From assembly GCA_002118135.1 (NCBI GenBank), contig BDIU01000033.1, positions 310,001 through 374,000 of the forward strand: a stretch of DNA of 64,000 bases, in the 5' to 3' direction. Every line of letters begins with the position of its first letter. The first letter of the stretch is position 1. Below, one piece after another: positions 22,401 through 31,706 of this stretch. The translations under genes were made by a program, and so were the position numbers. Origin of the DNA: Trebouxia sp. TZW2008 (lineage: Eukaryota; Chlorophyta; Trebouxiophyceae; Trebouxiales; Trebouxiaceae). A model generated the notes under the pieces. It ran no database searches. It was not told where the DNA came from and was given only the letters and a program-made list of their open reading frames with translations.

Positions 22401-23808
22401 CTGTTGTCAAGATTGGGGACTTGGGCCTGTCCAAGAAAAAGGCGGCAACGTTTGTGAGCGGGAACATGCGAGGCACACTGCCCTGGATGGCGCCAGAGCT
22501 GTTTCCCTCCATGCAGCAAGAGCAGGACCCTGTAAGTCCCCTGGCCTGTTCAAGCTCATATCGTGAACAGCCGTTTTCATGAAAGTGTGTCAAACAGCCC
22601 AACTGTTCTGTCTGTGCAGCAAGAGCCGGGTTGTATGCCTCATTCTGCTAGTGCTTTTTTCATCAAATCACGTAGCAAGAACAGAAGCTTGTTAGTTCTG
22701 GCTTCATGCGTCTTCGATCCATGCAGTAGGAGCATCACCCTGTGAAAGTTCTGGCTACTGCTCTGTTGACTTCATCATGCAGCAAGCGCAGGAGCCTGTC
22801 ACGCCTTTGGCTAAGGCTGTTTCCATGCATTGATGCGACAAGAGCAGTTGAACTGGTAGATCACTCGCAAGTGCCAAATCTTCATTGTCCCTACAACACA
22901 GATGTGTAAAGCATCAAATGTCCTTGTATCAGCAGTTTACTGTACAGCTAAGCTGCTCTTGTTTTCACAGGAGCTGCAGGAGGACCGCGTCAATGAGAAG
23001 GTGGATGTCTTCAGCTTTGGGGTAGTCATGTGGGAAATCTGGACCTGGGCGGAGCAACCCTACCCAGGTCTTGGCCTCCCAGAAATCTTCTCGGTAAGCC
23101 TGCTCTGCTGGCTGGCAATCATCTGGCAAGTGGACATTTTCTTGATAAGCCTGCTGTAGTGGAGACAATGTGCACAGTGACATGTTACAGCAAACAAGGT
23201 CATTGGTAAGTCTGCTGTGGCGCACACAGTGTGCCTGAATATGATCCTGCCAGAATTTTGGTCAATAAGCCTGCTTTGGTAGTGTCTTTGAGCCTTGACA
23301 AGCTCAAGACAGGGATGGATATGGGATGTTTGGCTTGCCGTGGTGTTGTGTACTCTTGACAAGCTTTAGTCAGGAACGGGCATGTCATGTTTGGCCTTTG
23401 CATGGAGATTTCTGAACCTTGCCAAGTTTCAAGCATGGACAGTATTGATCACGTGTGCTGCAACAGCCACCAGTCACTGCACCACTAGCAGTACTGCTCA
23501 CTTGAAGTCAAATGGCAGCACACGTTGAAGACAGGCTGGCACCACAAGTGACAATGAACTTTATAATTTTGATGCAGGGAGTGATGAATGGCACTTTGAG
23601 GCCCAGCAAGCCTAAAGACTGCGACCCAGCATGGAGCAGCATCATGGAGAAATGCTGGGCAACACAGCCCAGCAAACGTGCCACATTCACAGACGTGGCT
23701 GACGCTCTTGATGCGCTAGTGGCAAAGTGTGACGCTGAATCACAACAGCCGCCGCAGAGCCCTGCCATGCTCAAGTCCTCATTGAGAAACAGTGATACAG
23801 CCAGATAG
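13464..23808 (+). CDS. PB1-domain Raf-like protein kinase (plant B4-type MAPKKK)
   Basis: A Ser/Thr kinase with an N-terminal PB1 oligomerisation domain, as in plant Raf-like B4 kinases. Fourteen exons join in phase to 2,571 nt (856 residues): 13464-13678, 14177-14285, 14900-14994, 15302-15561, 16473-16586, 17016-17243, 17671-17801, 18353-18496, 19492-19745, 20080-20253, 20875-21149, 22314-22531, 22971-23093 and 23578-23808. PB1 spans residues about 15-135 ([37 protein letters not shown]). A long Ser/Pro/Ala-rich linker follows. The kinase domain starts near [11 protein letters not shown], with the lysine in VEVAVKEL, catalytic loop [20 protein letters not shown] and [15 protein letters not shown]. 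The metal-binding motif reads GDLGLS (DLG rather than DFG). Two further 84-nt in-phase cassettes (18081-18164 and 18217-18300) may be included. Introns are full of partial exon copies. Confidence 0.93.
15605..16000 (+). repeat. Ghost copies of PB1-kinase exon 4
   Basis: Downstream of exon 4, the segment 15628-15786 repeats its 3' two-thirds ([20 protein letters not shown] against [20 protein letters not shown]) and ends in the same AGAGCCAG-GT donor. A shorter copy at 15848-15909 keeps the AMSA motif and another GT donor. The first copy has no acceptor in the phase needed after exon 4, so it is probably not a normal exon. Confidence 0.8.
16036..16600 (+). repeat. Four tandem copies (140-147 bp) spanning the exon 5 acceptor
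   Basis: The motif CCAGGAGCATGGG recurs at about 16045, 16185, 16331 and 16478. Each unit carries intron sequence, a splice acceptor (lost in copy 2) and the first 12 or so codons of exon 5 (AQEHGLVRR). Only the last copy runs into the complete exon 5 with a GT donor. Confidence 0.9.
17391..17446 (+). other. 5S rRNA-like fragment in an intron
   Basis: Within kinase intron 6, the text around AGTCAGTACTTGCATGGGAG closely resembles the 3' half of 5S rRNA, including the GGATGGGAGACC-like box C of the internal promoter. The 5' half and the closing stem are not recognisable, so this is a degenerate fragment and not a functional 5S gene. Chance similarity cannot be excluded by eye. Confidence 0.35.
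18081..18300 (+). repeat. Two tandem 84-nt cassette exons, copies of exon 8 5' part
   Basis: Positions 18081-18164 and 18217-18300 are 28-codon copies of the start of exon 8 ([20 protein letters not shown]). They repeat with a 136-bp period. Each is preceded by an acceptor (GCACAG) and followed by a GT (GAG-gtcaaa) that leaves phase 0, matching exons 7 and 8. They could be spliced in without frame change. A decayed copy of the 3' part of exon 8 lies at 18576-18646. Confidence 0.8.
18960..19491 (+). repeat. Ghost copies of exon 9, 5' part (about 170 bp period)
   Basis: Copies at about 18971, 19154 and 19325 precede the real exon 9 at 19492. Each carries the acceptor and the [18 protein letters not shown] segment, followed by a GCT-rich alanine run ([11 protein letters not shown]) and then a stop. 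They lack usable donors. A partial copy of the 3' end of exon 9 lies at 19813-19880. Confidence 0.85.
19895..19985 (+). repeat. TGTC/TGCC microsatellite
   Basis: Imperfect tetranucleotide repeats of the type TGTCTGTCTGCC fill part of the intron before the first kinase-domain exon. A shorter run of the same type follows the exon 9 donor near 19747. Confidence 0.7.
20456..20559 (+). repeat. Dispersed repeat, copy 1
   Basis: About 100 bp starting ACATGCTTTAGCC and ending GTGAAACACCCC recur at 57783-57879 with only scattered differences. The shared core includes AACAAGGCTGATCACATG and GGCAATGACTATATGTCCAT. This copy lies in the intron between kinase exons 10 and 11. It looks like the remnant of a short mobile element; no terminal repeats were recognised. 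Confidence 0.8.
20745..20870 (+). repeat. Ghost copy of kinase exon 11 retaining the VAVK lysine
   Basis: A 130-bp tandem copy immediately upstream of exon 11 begins at its own CACAG acceptor and reads [20 protein letters not shown] before diverging. The real exon, at 20875, reads [20 protein letters not shown]. The copy has no donor, so splicing to it would need to skip or fuse. Confidence 0.88.
21195..21632 (+). repeat. Complex inverted repeat in a kinase intron
   Basis: Segment 21301-21420 is the near reverse complement of 21512-21632 (shared CATTGCTTGCCT, GACATGAGCACCA, CCAGCATGCACACCTGACAG, GCTGCAGG). Segment 21195-21253 is the near reverse complement of 21423-21481 (GGGTGTGAGTCA, GCCCAATCTGCCAGCTCC). 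The two families also share a core. The transcript of this intron could fold into a long hairpin. Confidence 0.82.
21935..22260 (+). repeat. Three ghost copies of kinase exon 12
   Basis: Acceptors at 21934, 22042 and 22157 each lead into the start of exon 12 ([22 protein letters not shown]). The third copy continues through the catalytic loop [11 protein letters not shown] before diverging. The complete exon is at 22314. Downstream, near 22615, 22723 and 22776, decayed copies of the 3' end of exon 12 (ATGCAGCAAGAGCAGGACCC) occur. Confidence 0.87.
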
Positions 23809-24322
23809 TAGACTGAGACAATGAATGCCTTGGGCTGTGATTTCCTGCTACTGTCCTGATCCTGATTGTAGTTCTGTTGAATCTTGTGCAGGATGAGAAA
23901 GTCATGCTTGATGCAGTCAACTAGATGGTTATGTGAACGTGTTGTCGTTTCAAGCATCAAGAGTGATGCATTGCATTGAATTTTGTGAGCATGTAAGCAG
24001 AGCCTCTGGCAATGCAAATGAACTTTTTTGACAGAGTAAAAAGGCTGTATCAAGGCTTGCCTTGTCAACTTGAGCAATGGCAGTGGGGTACGTCGTTTCA
24101 CATGAAATGACAAGCAAGCTAGCGAACCATCAAGACACGTGCATTTGTCTTAGCTTTGCAGTCTGTAATGTTGCTACTTGGCAAATCGCTTGCACTGAAG
24201 CGCTTGCTTGGCTGAATGTTGCATGACTGTATGGCATAGCAATAAAAGGAGGGTCTATGTTCTTGAGGCATGATCACAAGCACTTCTTTGCATATAGGAG
24301 CTCATAATCTGCAAGCAGACAG
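23809..24322. other. Convergent intergenic region between PB1 kinase and SLC44 genes
   Basis: Both 3' UTRs lie here. A TGTAA at 23992 is 184 nt after the kinase stop, and an AATAAA is present near 24240. No other coding signal was seen. Confidence 0.5.
23992..23996 (+). terminator. Candidate TGTAA poly(A) signal of the PB1 kinase gene
   Basis: The pentamer is 184 nt after the kinase stop codon, in the normal range for algal 3' UTRs. Confidence 0.35.
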
Positions 24323-27300
24323 CTATATGACTGATTGATACCCTCCTGGCTTAGCCCAATCAGACGCTTGTGCTACTAGCCGCATGCAGAAAGCAGTAAG
24401 GGGCTCAGCCGCTCGCTGCAACACATGCTTCATGGCATGCCCAATCTGCTTAGCTGCTCCAGTCAACCTGGACCCTGTTGCCTGCTTGGCAGCTGAATCC
24501 AAAATCACCTTCTTGAAAGCAGGTGGCATGTAGTATGGGTGCATGGCTGAGCCGTTGTTGCGCTCACAGTCTTCACAGAAGCATTGCAGCATGGCTTCAA
24601 CAGCCTGTATTGGCAACAGGTTTTGGGATATGGACAGCTAAGAGCCCTTCAAACCTGTGTCAAATACCAGTTTGACGCACCAAATGTTGCCAATCAGGCC
24701 CTGTATGCTGCATCAGTGCTTGACAGTGGCGTTGATATGGCCAGAACACTACGCCCTCCACGTAGACATCACCATTGGCTAATCAGCATCAGTCAAATGA
24801 GCATGACTTGCGACAAGTCCAGCTGGAAGGCTTGAAGCTCTGCTGTTTTGACATGTTGTGCTGTATATATCATGTATTTGAAGCATGCAAGCATGCAGCA
24901 AATCGACTGTAGCGTAAGCTGGCTCACTAAACCTGGTCGTTGAGCAGCGTGTGTATACAATAGGCTCCTGCTGCAAGACGCATGCCGTCATTATATGCGC
25001 TTGCATGCTCAGCACATGCTAAGATTAGACTGCAGGACAACAGACTCCATTTCCTGAGACAAACATGCTTGCCTGTTCTTGCATGGTGAGGTAGGCGCAG
25101 GACAGCCCATAGGCAGCAATGGTGGCAACGCCCACAGTGGCAACTGTGAATGTGTGCTTGGCGCCACAATACTGTGACAGCCACACAGCAGCGCAAGCAG
25201 TGGCTGCTGTGACTGTGATCTGCACCAGCAACAAACAACATTCAACAGCTGTACATTGCCCTGTGACTATGCTGAAGTAAGCTCATGACAGCTCATAAGC
25301 GGCTATGGTGGCAACGCCCACAGTGGCAATTGTGAAGGTGTGTTCAAATCCACAGTACTGCGTCAGCCACACAGCAGCGCAAGCAGTGGCTGCTGTGACT
25401 GTCACCTGCAACACAAACAACAGTCAACAACTCTGCATGGTGCTGTGACTGTAACCTACACTGTTGACAAACAATTTGAAGCAAATGTGCATCATTGTCA
25501 TCTTAGCTGATAGTGAAGCACAGCATAGCACCGCATCAGCACGTTAGGGGTCACCTTGCCAGGCATCATATCATGCAACAGCTCATCATGGCACAAGTTG
25601 CCCGCACAGCTTGCTAAGTGTCACCACACCACAACATACCGCAGCACATTGCAACACAGCAGAAGCAGCACATTTATACGCCTTGTCAGGCAACACAGCA
25701 GTGTGGACAGCCTCTTGGCAATGCTTAAGGCAGCGCTGATGGCGATGCAACAGCTGACAGGCAGTCACCCAGCAGCGCCGCAGGCCAAAGCAATGCATAG
25801 TGCGGCACAGCACAGCATAGCACAGCAGCAACAGCAGATCATCGGTCACCATGCTTGGCAAGACAGCAATTTGGAGGCCTTGTGGCAGTGCTTGAGGCGG
25901 CGCTCATGGCGCTGCAGCACAGCACAGCACATCGCAGCATAGCAGGAACAGCACATTATGGCTCATCTTGCCAGGTAAAACAGCAACATGGGGAGCAACA
26001 GCACGTCAAAATACGCTTTGCCAGCACAGTATGTTCAATGTCACCTTGTCAGCACAGCAGTTTGAGTGTCACCTTGCCAGGTAGGACAGCAGTGTGAGCT
26101 GCGCCTTGGCAGTGCTCGAGGCAGCGCTGGTGGCGTTGCAGCAACAGCATGGTATGGGTCACCTTGCCTGACACAGATACACAGACAAATGACACAGGAC
26201 ACAGGCAGCTTACTGACATAGCAACATCAGCTCATGATGCCATTGAAGGCTCCGTGCTATTGGTCACCTTGCCAGGCAAGACAGCGGTATGGGCAGCGCC
26301 TTGGCAGTGCTTGAGGCGGCGCTGGTGGCGGTGCAACAATTGGCAGGCAGTCACCCAGCAGCGGCGCAGGCTGTACCCGTGCACAGCCATCTGCACGTAG
26401 GCATCGCTACTGAAGTGCTTGCTGGTGGCCTTCAGACTCTCAGGCAGGCACTTGCTTGCTGGTAGTATGGCTACAACAGCCTGCAGTTGGCAGCACGCAT
26501 CAGAGGATGTCAATGTTGCAGTTGCAGTTTGGCGGCTTTCAGGCTCTTGAGCGAAAGAAGGCTTGCTGACAGCACTGATAGCCTGCAGGAGGCAGTAATG
26601 GGTCGTCGAGCACCAAAGTTGCTGCTGAAGTCATGTTGGGTGGCTATGAAGCTGCTTGTGCAGTGCCATCTGCACATGGGCATCAATGCTGAAGTGCCAT
26701 TTGGTGACTTTATGCTCTTTGGCAGGCAGTTGCTTGCTGGCCACACTGAGACGGCAGCCTGACCCAGACAACACACTGGTGATTGGTGATGGTTGAATAA
26801 TCGAATTGGTTGACAGCCAGACAGACTGACTGAATGACGGCCTGATTGACAGGATGTCCGTCTGATGGATCAACTGACTGGTTGCTTCATTGATTGATTC
26901 ATCACTTGACTGATATGTTGATGATTGGTTGACTGATGAACGCATTCATAGTGAGAAGGCAATGGGTTGACCTGCACGAATGCAAGCAGAGTGAACAGCC
27001 CAGATGGCAGAGCCAGGCTGGCTGTGTGGGACACTGCTGACCCCATTGAACGAGTAACTGGGAGCTGTTGAAGAGCAGACAAGTGATGCCACGATCTGTC
27101 CAAGTCCTCTCAAACACGCCCAACAGTGAAATCCTTCTCTTATGTTCAACTGAGTGATGCAAGCATACTGTACAAGGCTGACCTGTAGGGGTGCGAGCAG
27201 TGTGAACAGGCCTGACGCCAGGGCCAGGCTGGCTGAGTGGGACACCAGGGCTTCCTGTAGAGCAGTGGGCACAGCCAAGGCCTCCATCTTGTCTCCTTTG

Positions 27301-30300
27301 GGATCTACTGTCCAGTACCTGCGGGGCAAATTGTCTACCAAGTAGAATTTGATCTCATGTTGATCATCAATTGTCACCGGCACACAGCAACACATCTTGC
27401 TCCACAGCGTTTGAATCGTCGTTGAGGCAGCAGTCTGGTGATGTTGAGCATATCCAAACTTTGGGGTCGTATGCATTCAATCGAAAGTGAGCACTGTGAG
27501 AGCGGTGCTGATGAGTTTGAGCAAGCAGCAAGGTAAAAAGCGCTTCAAATTGGCCAGAAGCTGCTGCAAGTACTTGCGCAGCTGATGCGATAGGACTTAC
27601 AGAAGCATCAAAGGCTGCAAAGGACCCATGACATTCGTATTTGGGTCAAGCTGCTTTTGCAAGATCATACCAGGTAGAGACCAGAGTGGCTGTGGTGATC
27701 CTGAGAACAGCAAGGATGAAGCAGGTTGTCCAGATCATGCCGAAGCCATGCAGAGGCCCAAAGAACCACAGCCACCGCGCAAAGACCAAGCCTGACTCAG
27801 ATGCCTGATTCTGCACCTGCTTGGCATAGATGTACACCCCTGCAAGACCAAGATGCCAAGATTCAGAGACTCGACTTGCTGATGACCATTGAACTGAACC
27901 AACTGTGTAAGGGTGGCATGTGCTTGCCCTGTAGCAAGCAGAAACTTTTCCAACAGCGCTGTTGCACACTTTCCCAAGCGGTGTTTGCCCATGCAGTACA
28001 GGAGCTTCGTTTTTCAGGAGTGTTGTTGTCAGGCATGGTGTGCTGCGATGGACACGTAATTAAGGGCATCTGCATTCGGCAACGTGTCGCCTCCAGTCAG
28101 CACAAGAAGAAGATTTCTGCATGCAGGCTCATGTGCCAAAACCTAATAGCCTCTTTTCTCATGTCATGTGGGCTTACCTACCACATACGCGTACATGCCC
28201 AGCAGAAATAGCGCTGTGCATATGACTGGCGGCAGCATGGCTGTGTAATTGATGTCCTTCAGGGCTGCATTTGCAGTTCTGATGAGGCGTATGCCCAGCA
28301 TCAGCCTTCCACTGCCCAGTTGAAGCAGAAGATAGAAGCCATAGCCAACAGCGCTGCCAAGAAAAGCTATGCCAAGAGCAAAGACCACAATCCTGAGGCC
28401 CTTGATGCTTGACAGGGAGTCAAGGCTAGATGGCGCGGTGTGTGCCACTCCACCTGCAGTAGATACAAGTCGTTGTACGGCCTTAGTCTGCCACTGCCAA
28501 GTTGGAGCAGCAGATAGAAGCCATCACCAACAGCGCTGCCTAGGAAAGCTATGCCATGGGTAAAGACCACACCTAAGACCCTTGATATTTGAAGTGGAGT
28601 CAAGACTAGCTGGCACTGTGTGTGCCACTCGACTTGCATGTGAGGCTGCTGGCTGTGCAGCTTAATCAGTCGAAGATTGAAGCTAGCTGAATGCCTGGAT
28701 GGAGAGCAGAGGCCTGCTGGTGCAGCAAAGTGCAGCGCAGGGTTTGTGCTGAGCATGCTGGCAAGGACGCGGCTGATCACCACAGGTAAAGCCACACACA
28801 TCAGATCAAGGTACCAGCATCAACAGCGTGTTTGAGATGCGACTGGACCCCACCTAAGAACAAGATGCTGGATGCCAGGGAAGCCACAGAGTCAATCAGG
28901 GTGACAGCAAGGTACAGTGCAGGGTCTGTGCTGAGCATGCTGGCAAGCAAGCGGCCGATGACAACAGCTAAGGCTGCACACGCCAGAATCAGAGGCATCA
29001 ACATTGGCATCAATTGGAGCCCACCTAGGAACAAGATGGTAGATCCCAGGAAGGCCAGGAAAGCCACTGAGCCTATCAGAGTGACAGCAAGGTACAGCGC
29101 AGGGTCTGTGCTGAGCATGCTGGCAAGCAAGCGGCTGATGACCACAGCTAAGGCTGCACATGCCAGAATGACCAGTACCAGTATCGGCAACAATTGGAGC
29201 CCAAATAGGAACAAGCTGGTAGATTTCAGGAAGGCCAAGGAAGCCACTAAGCCTTCCAGGGTGACAGCAAGGTACAGTGGAGGGGTCGTGGTGAGCGTGC
29301 TGGGCAGGAAGCGGCTGGTGACCACAGCTGGGGTAACACGTGCCCGAATCAAGGGCGTCAGTAGCGACATCAACTGGAGCCCATCTACGAACAAGATGGT
29401 AGATCCCAGGACAGCCACTGAGCCAAAGAGGGTGACAGCAAGGCACAGTGCAGGGTCTGTGCTGAGCATGGTGGCAAGGAAGCGGATGATGACCACAGCA
29501 AGGGCTGCGCGAGCCAGAGCCGGCCACTGGTATCAGCATATCGTTGCGGTGTGACTGGAACCCACCTAGGAACAAGATGGTGGATCCCAGGAAGGCCAAG
29601 CAGGCCACTGAGCCAATCAAGGTGACAGCAAGGTACAGCGCAGGGTCTGTGCTGAGCATGCTGGCAAGGAAGCGGCTGATGACCATAGCAAGTGCTGCAC
29701 AAGCCAGGATCAGGTACCAGTTGCGCCATGAGTCGCCCAGCATCACCCGGACAAGCACCTGCAGCAGAAGGACGATTCCTCTGCCTGTGATGATGCTGCT
29801 TCGCTAGCTACAACAGCTTGATGGTGGTTGGCCTTCATCTGCTGTGACAGGCAAACATGGCAGTATGCATCAGCAGCGCTGCGCAGGCTGCATCTGCTGT
29901 GACAAGCAGGTGTGGGTTAAACACTCATTCTTGCTTGTGGCACATCACTCGTGGACTCACTGCAACATTTGGGATTGCTGACAGCATGTAGGGCAATGTG
30001 CATCAGCACCACCGTGCAGGCTGCATCTGCTATGACAGGCTGCCGTGACAGTATGCAGGCTGCATATATTGTGAAAGGGAGGCATGGCGGTGTGCATCGG
30101 CAACACCATTCGGGCACAAACAGCGCTGCAAAGATCAAGACGACAGCGGGTCATCAGAGTGACAACTTCACTGCACCAAAATCGTGCGCAACAACCGCCC
30201 TGACATCATCAAAGCATGCTCAGCCTTACTGCAGTGTCATGTCATGCATAGATGAAGAGCAGAGGCAGAAGCGCACTGCAGGCTTGTTGACGAGTGCATG

Positions 30301-31433
30301 CAGCACAGTCCATGTTGAAGAGGTGGCGTCTGTTGGCAAGCAATAGCCTTGGTAGTCAGTGCTGTCATAGCTTGAGTAGACTAGGGTGCAGGTGCTGTCT
30401 GTGCTGATGACATACGCTGTGGCATTGACGCACAACACCTCTGCATCATGACAAATTGGAAGTCATAGTCTACTATGACAGTGATGCTGCTGTTGCATGA
30501 CCATTGTGGCACCGGGGTTGGGGTTGCAGGAAGATGCATATCTGCATGACTCAAGGAATAGCAACATTGGGGCTGCACTCATGTCATCTGCAGATGGCAT
30601 TTGCAGTGATACACTTGCACAGCAGTGACATAGCAAAGCAGTAGATGAGTTTACCTGTCAAGACTGGGCAGGCTGTGACGCAGTATGATAGACTTGTATT
30701 GTCTGCATCTGGCCACCATAAGAAGCCCTGACGCTGAGCAAGACCCAAGTTGCTGCCACAGAGCGTGTGCGCAGTGTTGGTTGGATGTTGCAGCCACTGA
30801 GGACTGGCTTTGTAAGTGCTCAGTACCAACACAAACTGCACTCAGCATGCAAGAAAAGTTGCGGTCATACATTCTGGTGTCTTTTGTTGGTTGTGTTGGT
30901 CTGACAGCAGTACGCTTTTGAGCTTTCGCACCAGGAGAAATAGCCAGTAGATGGCAAGCAGCAGACAGCCAGCCTTGTCATGATACCTGGCAAGCAATGG
31001 ATCCTGTCAGTGGTCAGCCATCAAAGAAAGCAATCAGGGCTATGGGCTTGTAGATCGCAGGCAGGAAAAAATCTCACTCTCGCTCAGAACTGGCAGGCCC
31101 ATGGAAAGAAGCATCATATGCCAATGGCTGACCACCAAGGAGCTGTTCACAATTCAAGCCAATGGAAGCCAATAGCGTTTTGGCCGCAGGGGCTCCTGAA
31201 ACAAGCAAATCTGGAGTACATACCTGTTTGTCTTGAACAATAGCTCAGGGAACTTGACAGTCAAAACATGAGGCTGTACCTGGCGGAGGGACCGGCAACT
31301 CAGACCCACTGTCTGCAGCAGGCGCATCAACCTCTGCGGCGGTACCGACAGGCTGTGACTGCGGGTTTGGTGCAGCACCTTGAGTGATCAGATCAACTTG
31401 TTTTGCATAGTCCGCAGGCTGGGTGCTTGACAT
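24323..31433 (-). CDS. SLC44: Choline transporter-like protein, SLC44/CTL family
   Basis: A polytopic membrane protein of the CTL family, whose members carry choline and related amines or are needed for membrane trafficking. Twelve exons join in phase to 2,088 nt (695 residues): 31433-31280, 31195-31078, 30986-30932, 30835-30655, 30440-30277, 29758-29566, 28453-28178, 27839-27671, 27318-27183, 26480-26268, 25219-25073 and 24604-24323. Family landmarks in order: LAYDASFHGPASSE before TM1 (GCLLLAIYWLFLLFVLVL), a Cys-rich outer loop with CGSNLGL, GDSWRNWYLILACAALAM, WLWFFGPLHGFGMIWTTCF, ATLVSTWYWTVD, SSDAYVQMAVHGYSLRRC, and the C-terminal AMLQCFCEDCERNNGSAMHP. Exon 11 appears to use a GC donor (25072), which gives a gap-free match to family members. 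The fifth exon is the least certain. Introns hold many exon copies. Confidence 0.9.
25270..27060 (-). repeat. Ghost exon copies in the 3' half of the SLC44 gene
   Basis: A copy of the exon 11 5' part lies at about 25270-25405 (AAVWLTQYCGFEHTF against AAVWLSQYCGAKHTF). Copies of the exon 10 3' part plus donor lie at about 25695-25815, 25855-25930 and 26080-26140. A copy of the exon 10 5' part plus acceptor lies at about 26640-26760. A copy of the exon 9 3' part plus donor lies at about 26970-27050 (SHTASLALPSGLFTLLA against SHSASLALASGLFTLLA). Confidence 0.82.
28500..28625 (-). repeat. Ghost copy of SLC44 exon 7
   Basis: This copy lies upstream of exon 7 in the direction of transcription and repeats its first half (GIAFLGSAVGDGFYLLLQLG against GIAFLGSAVGYGFYLLLQLG). 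The acceptor has decayed from CAG-GTGGAG to CAAG-TCGAG. Confidence 0.85.
28690..29565 (-). repeat. Tandem array of a transmembrane-coding unit (about 180 bp)
   Basis: After exon 6 of the SLC44 gene, five further copies of its 3' part follow in tandem. The phrase CAGGGTCTGTGCTGAGCATG recurs near 28920, 29100, 29280 (diverged), 29450 and 29640, the last inside exon 6. Each full unit encodes about 60 residues with two hydrophobic stretches (CAALAVVISRLLASMLSTDP, ALYLAVTLIGSVAFLAFLGS). Minus-strand 29496-28801 is one uninterrupted 231-codon frame through four units. Most units keep the phase 1 donor (CTAG-gtggg). The unit at 28690-28815 is more diverged. Confidence 0.88.
29840..30130 (-). repeat. 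Degenerate short repeats in SLC44 intron 5
   Basis: Three or four imperfect copies of a segment of about 60 bp (containing GCAGGCTGCATCTGCT and TGCATCAGCA) lie between exons 5 and 6. One of them could hide a further short exon. Exons 5 and 6 already join in phase without it. Confidence 0.5.
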
Positions 31434-31706
31434 AACATAGCAACATAGATTTGATCAAAGCCTGCTTCTGGACAGAAATCTGCAGCCGAGCCGCGCTATG
31501 TCCAGCAACAACTCAAGCAACATGCTTGATGCCAATGATCCTGGTCGAAACGCCAGCGACGTGCTAGCTGCGATTAGCGCTGCCGCATGGATTTGCCGGC
31601 TCAGCTGCTGCTTGTGCAAATCTTGCAATAATATCAAGTTGAAAAAGACCAAAACCGCAACCAACGGAAATCTCAAGCAGCCGCTTGTGTCGAGTGACCA
31701 GTGATC
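31434..31706. promoter_or_regulatory. Divergent intergenic region between SLC44 and IFT121
   Basis: Only 273 bp separate the two start codons, so both promoters overlap here or extend into the genes. The segment also contains a 68-codon plus-strand frame (31498-31704). Confidence 0.5.
31498..31704 (+). other. Upstream open reading frame of IFT121
   Basis: An ATG-initiated 68-codon frame (MSSNNSSNMLDANDPGRN...) whose TGA ends two bases before the IFT121 ATG at 31707. If transcription of IFT121 starts upstream of 31498, ribosomes would meet this frame first and would have to reinitiate. Its product has no homology I recognise. It may also lie upstream of the transcription start and be meaningless. 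Confidence 0.35.

Noticed and set aside
24000..24322. tRNA or snRNA gene in the spacer after the PB1 kinase
   Set aside because: No cloverleaf, A/B box pair or snRNA core was found on reading both strands.
29385..29758. Cys/His/Pro-rich minus-strand frames beside the transmembrane array
   Set aside because: They are out-of-frame readings of the repeated SLC44 units; the hydrophobic frame is the one that matches the family.
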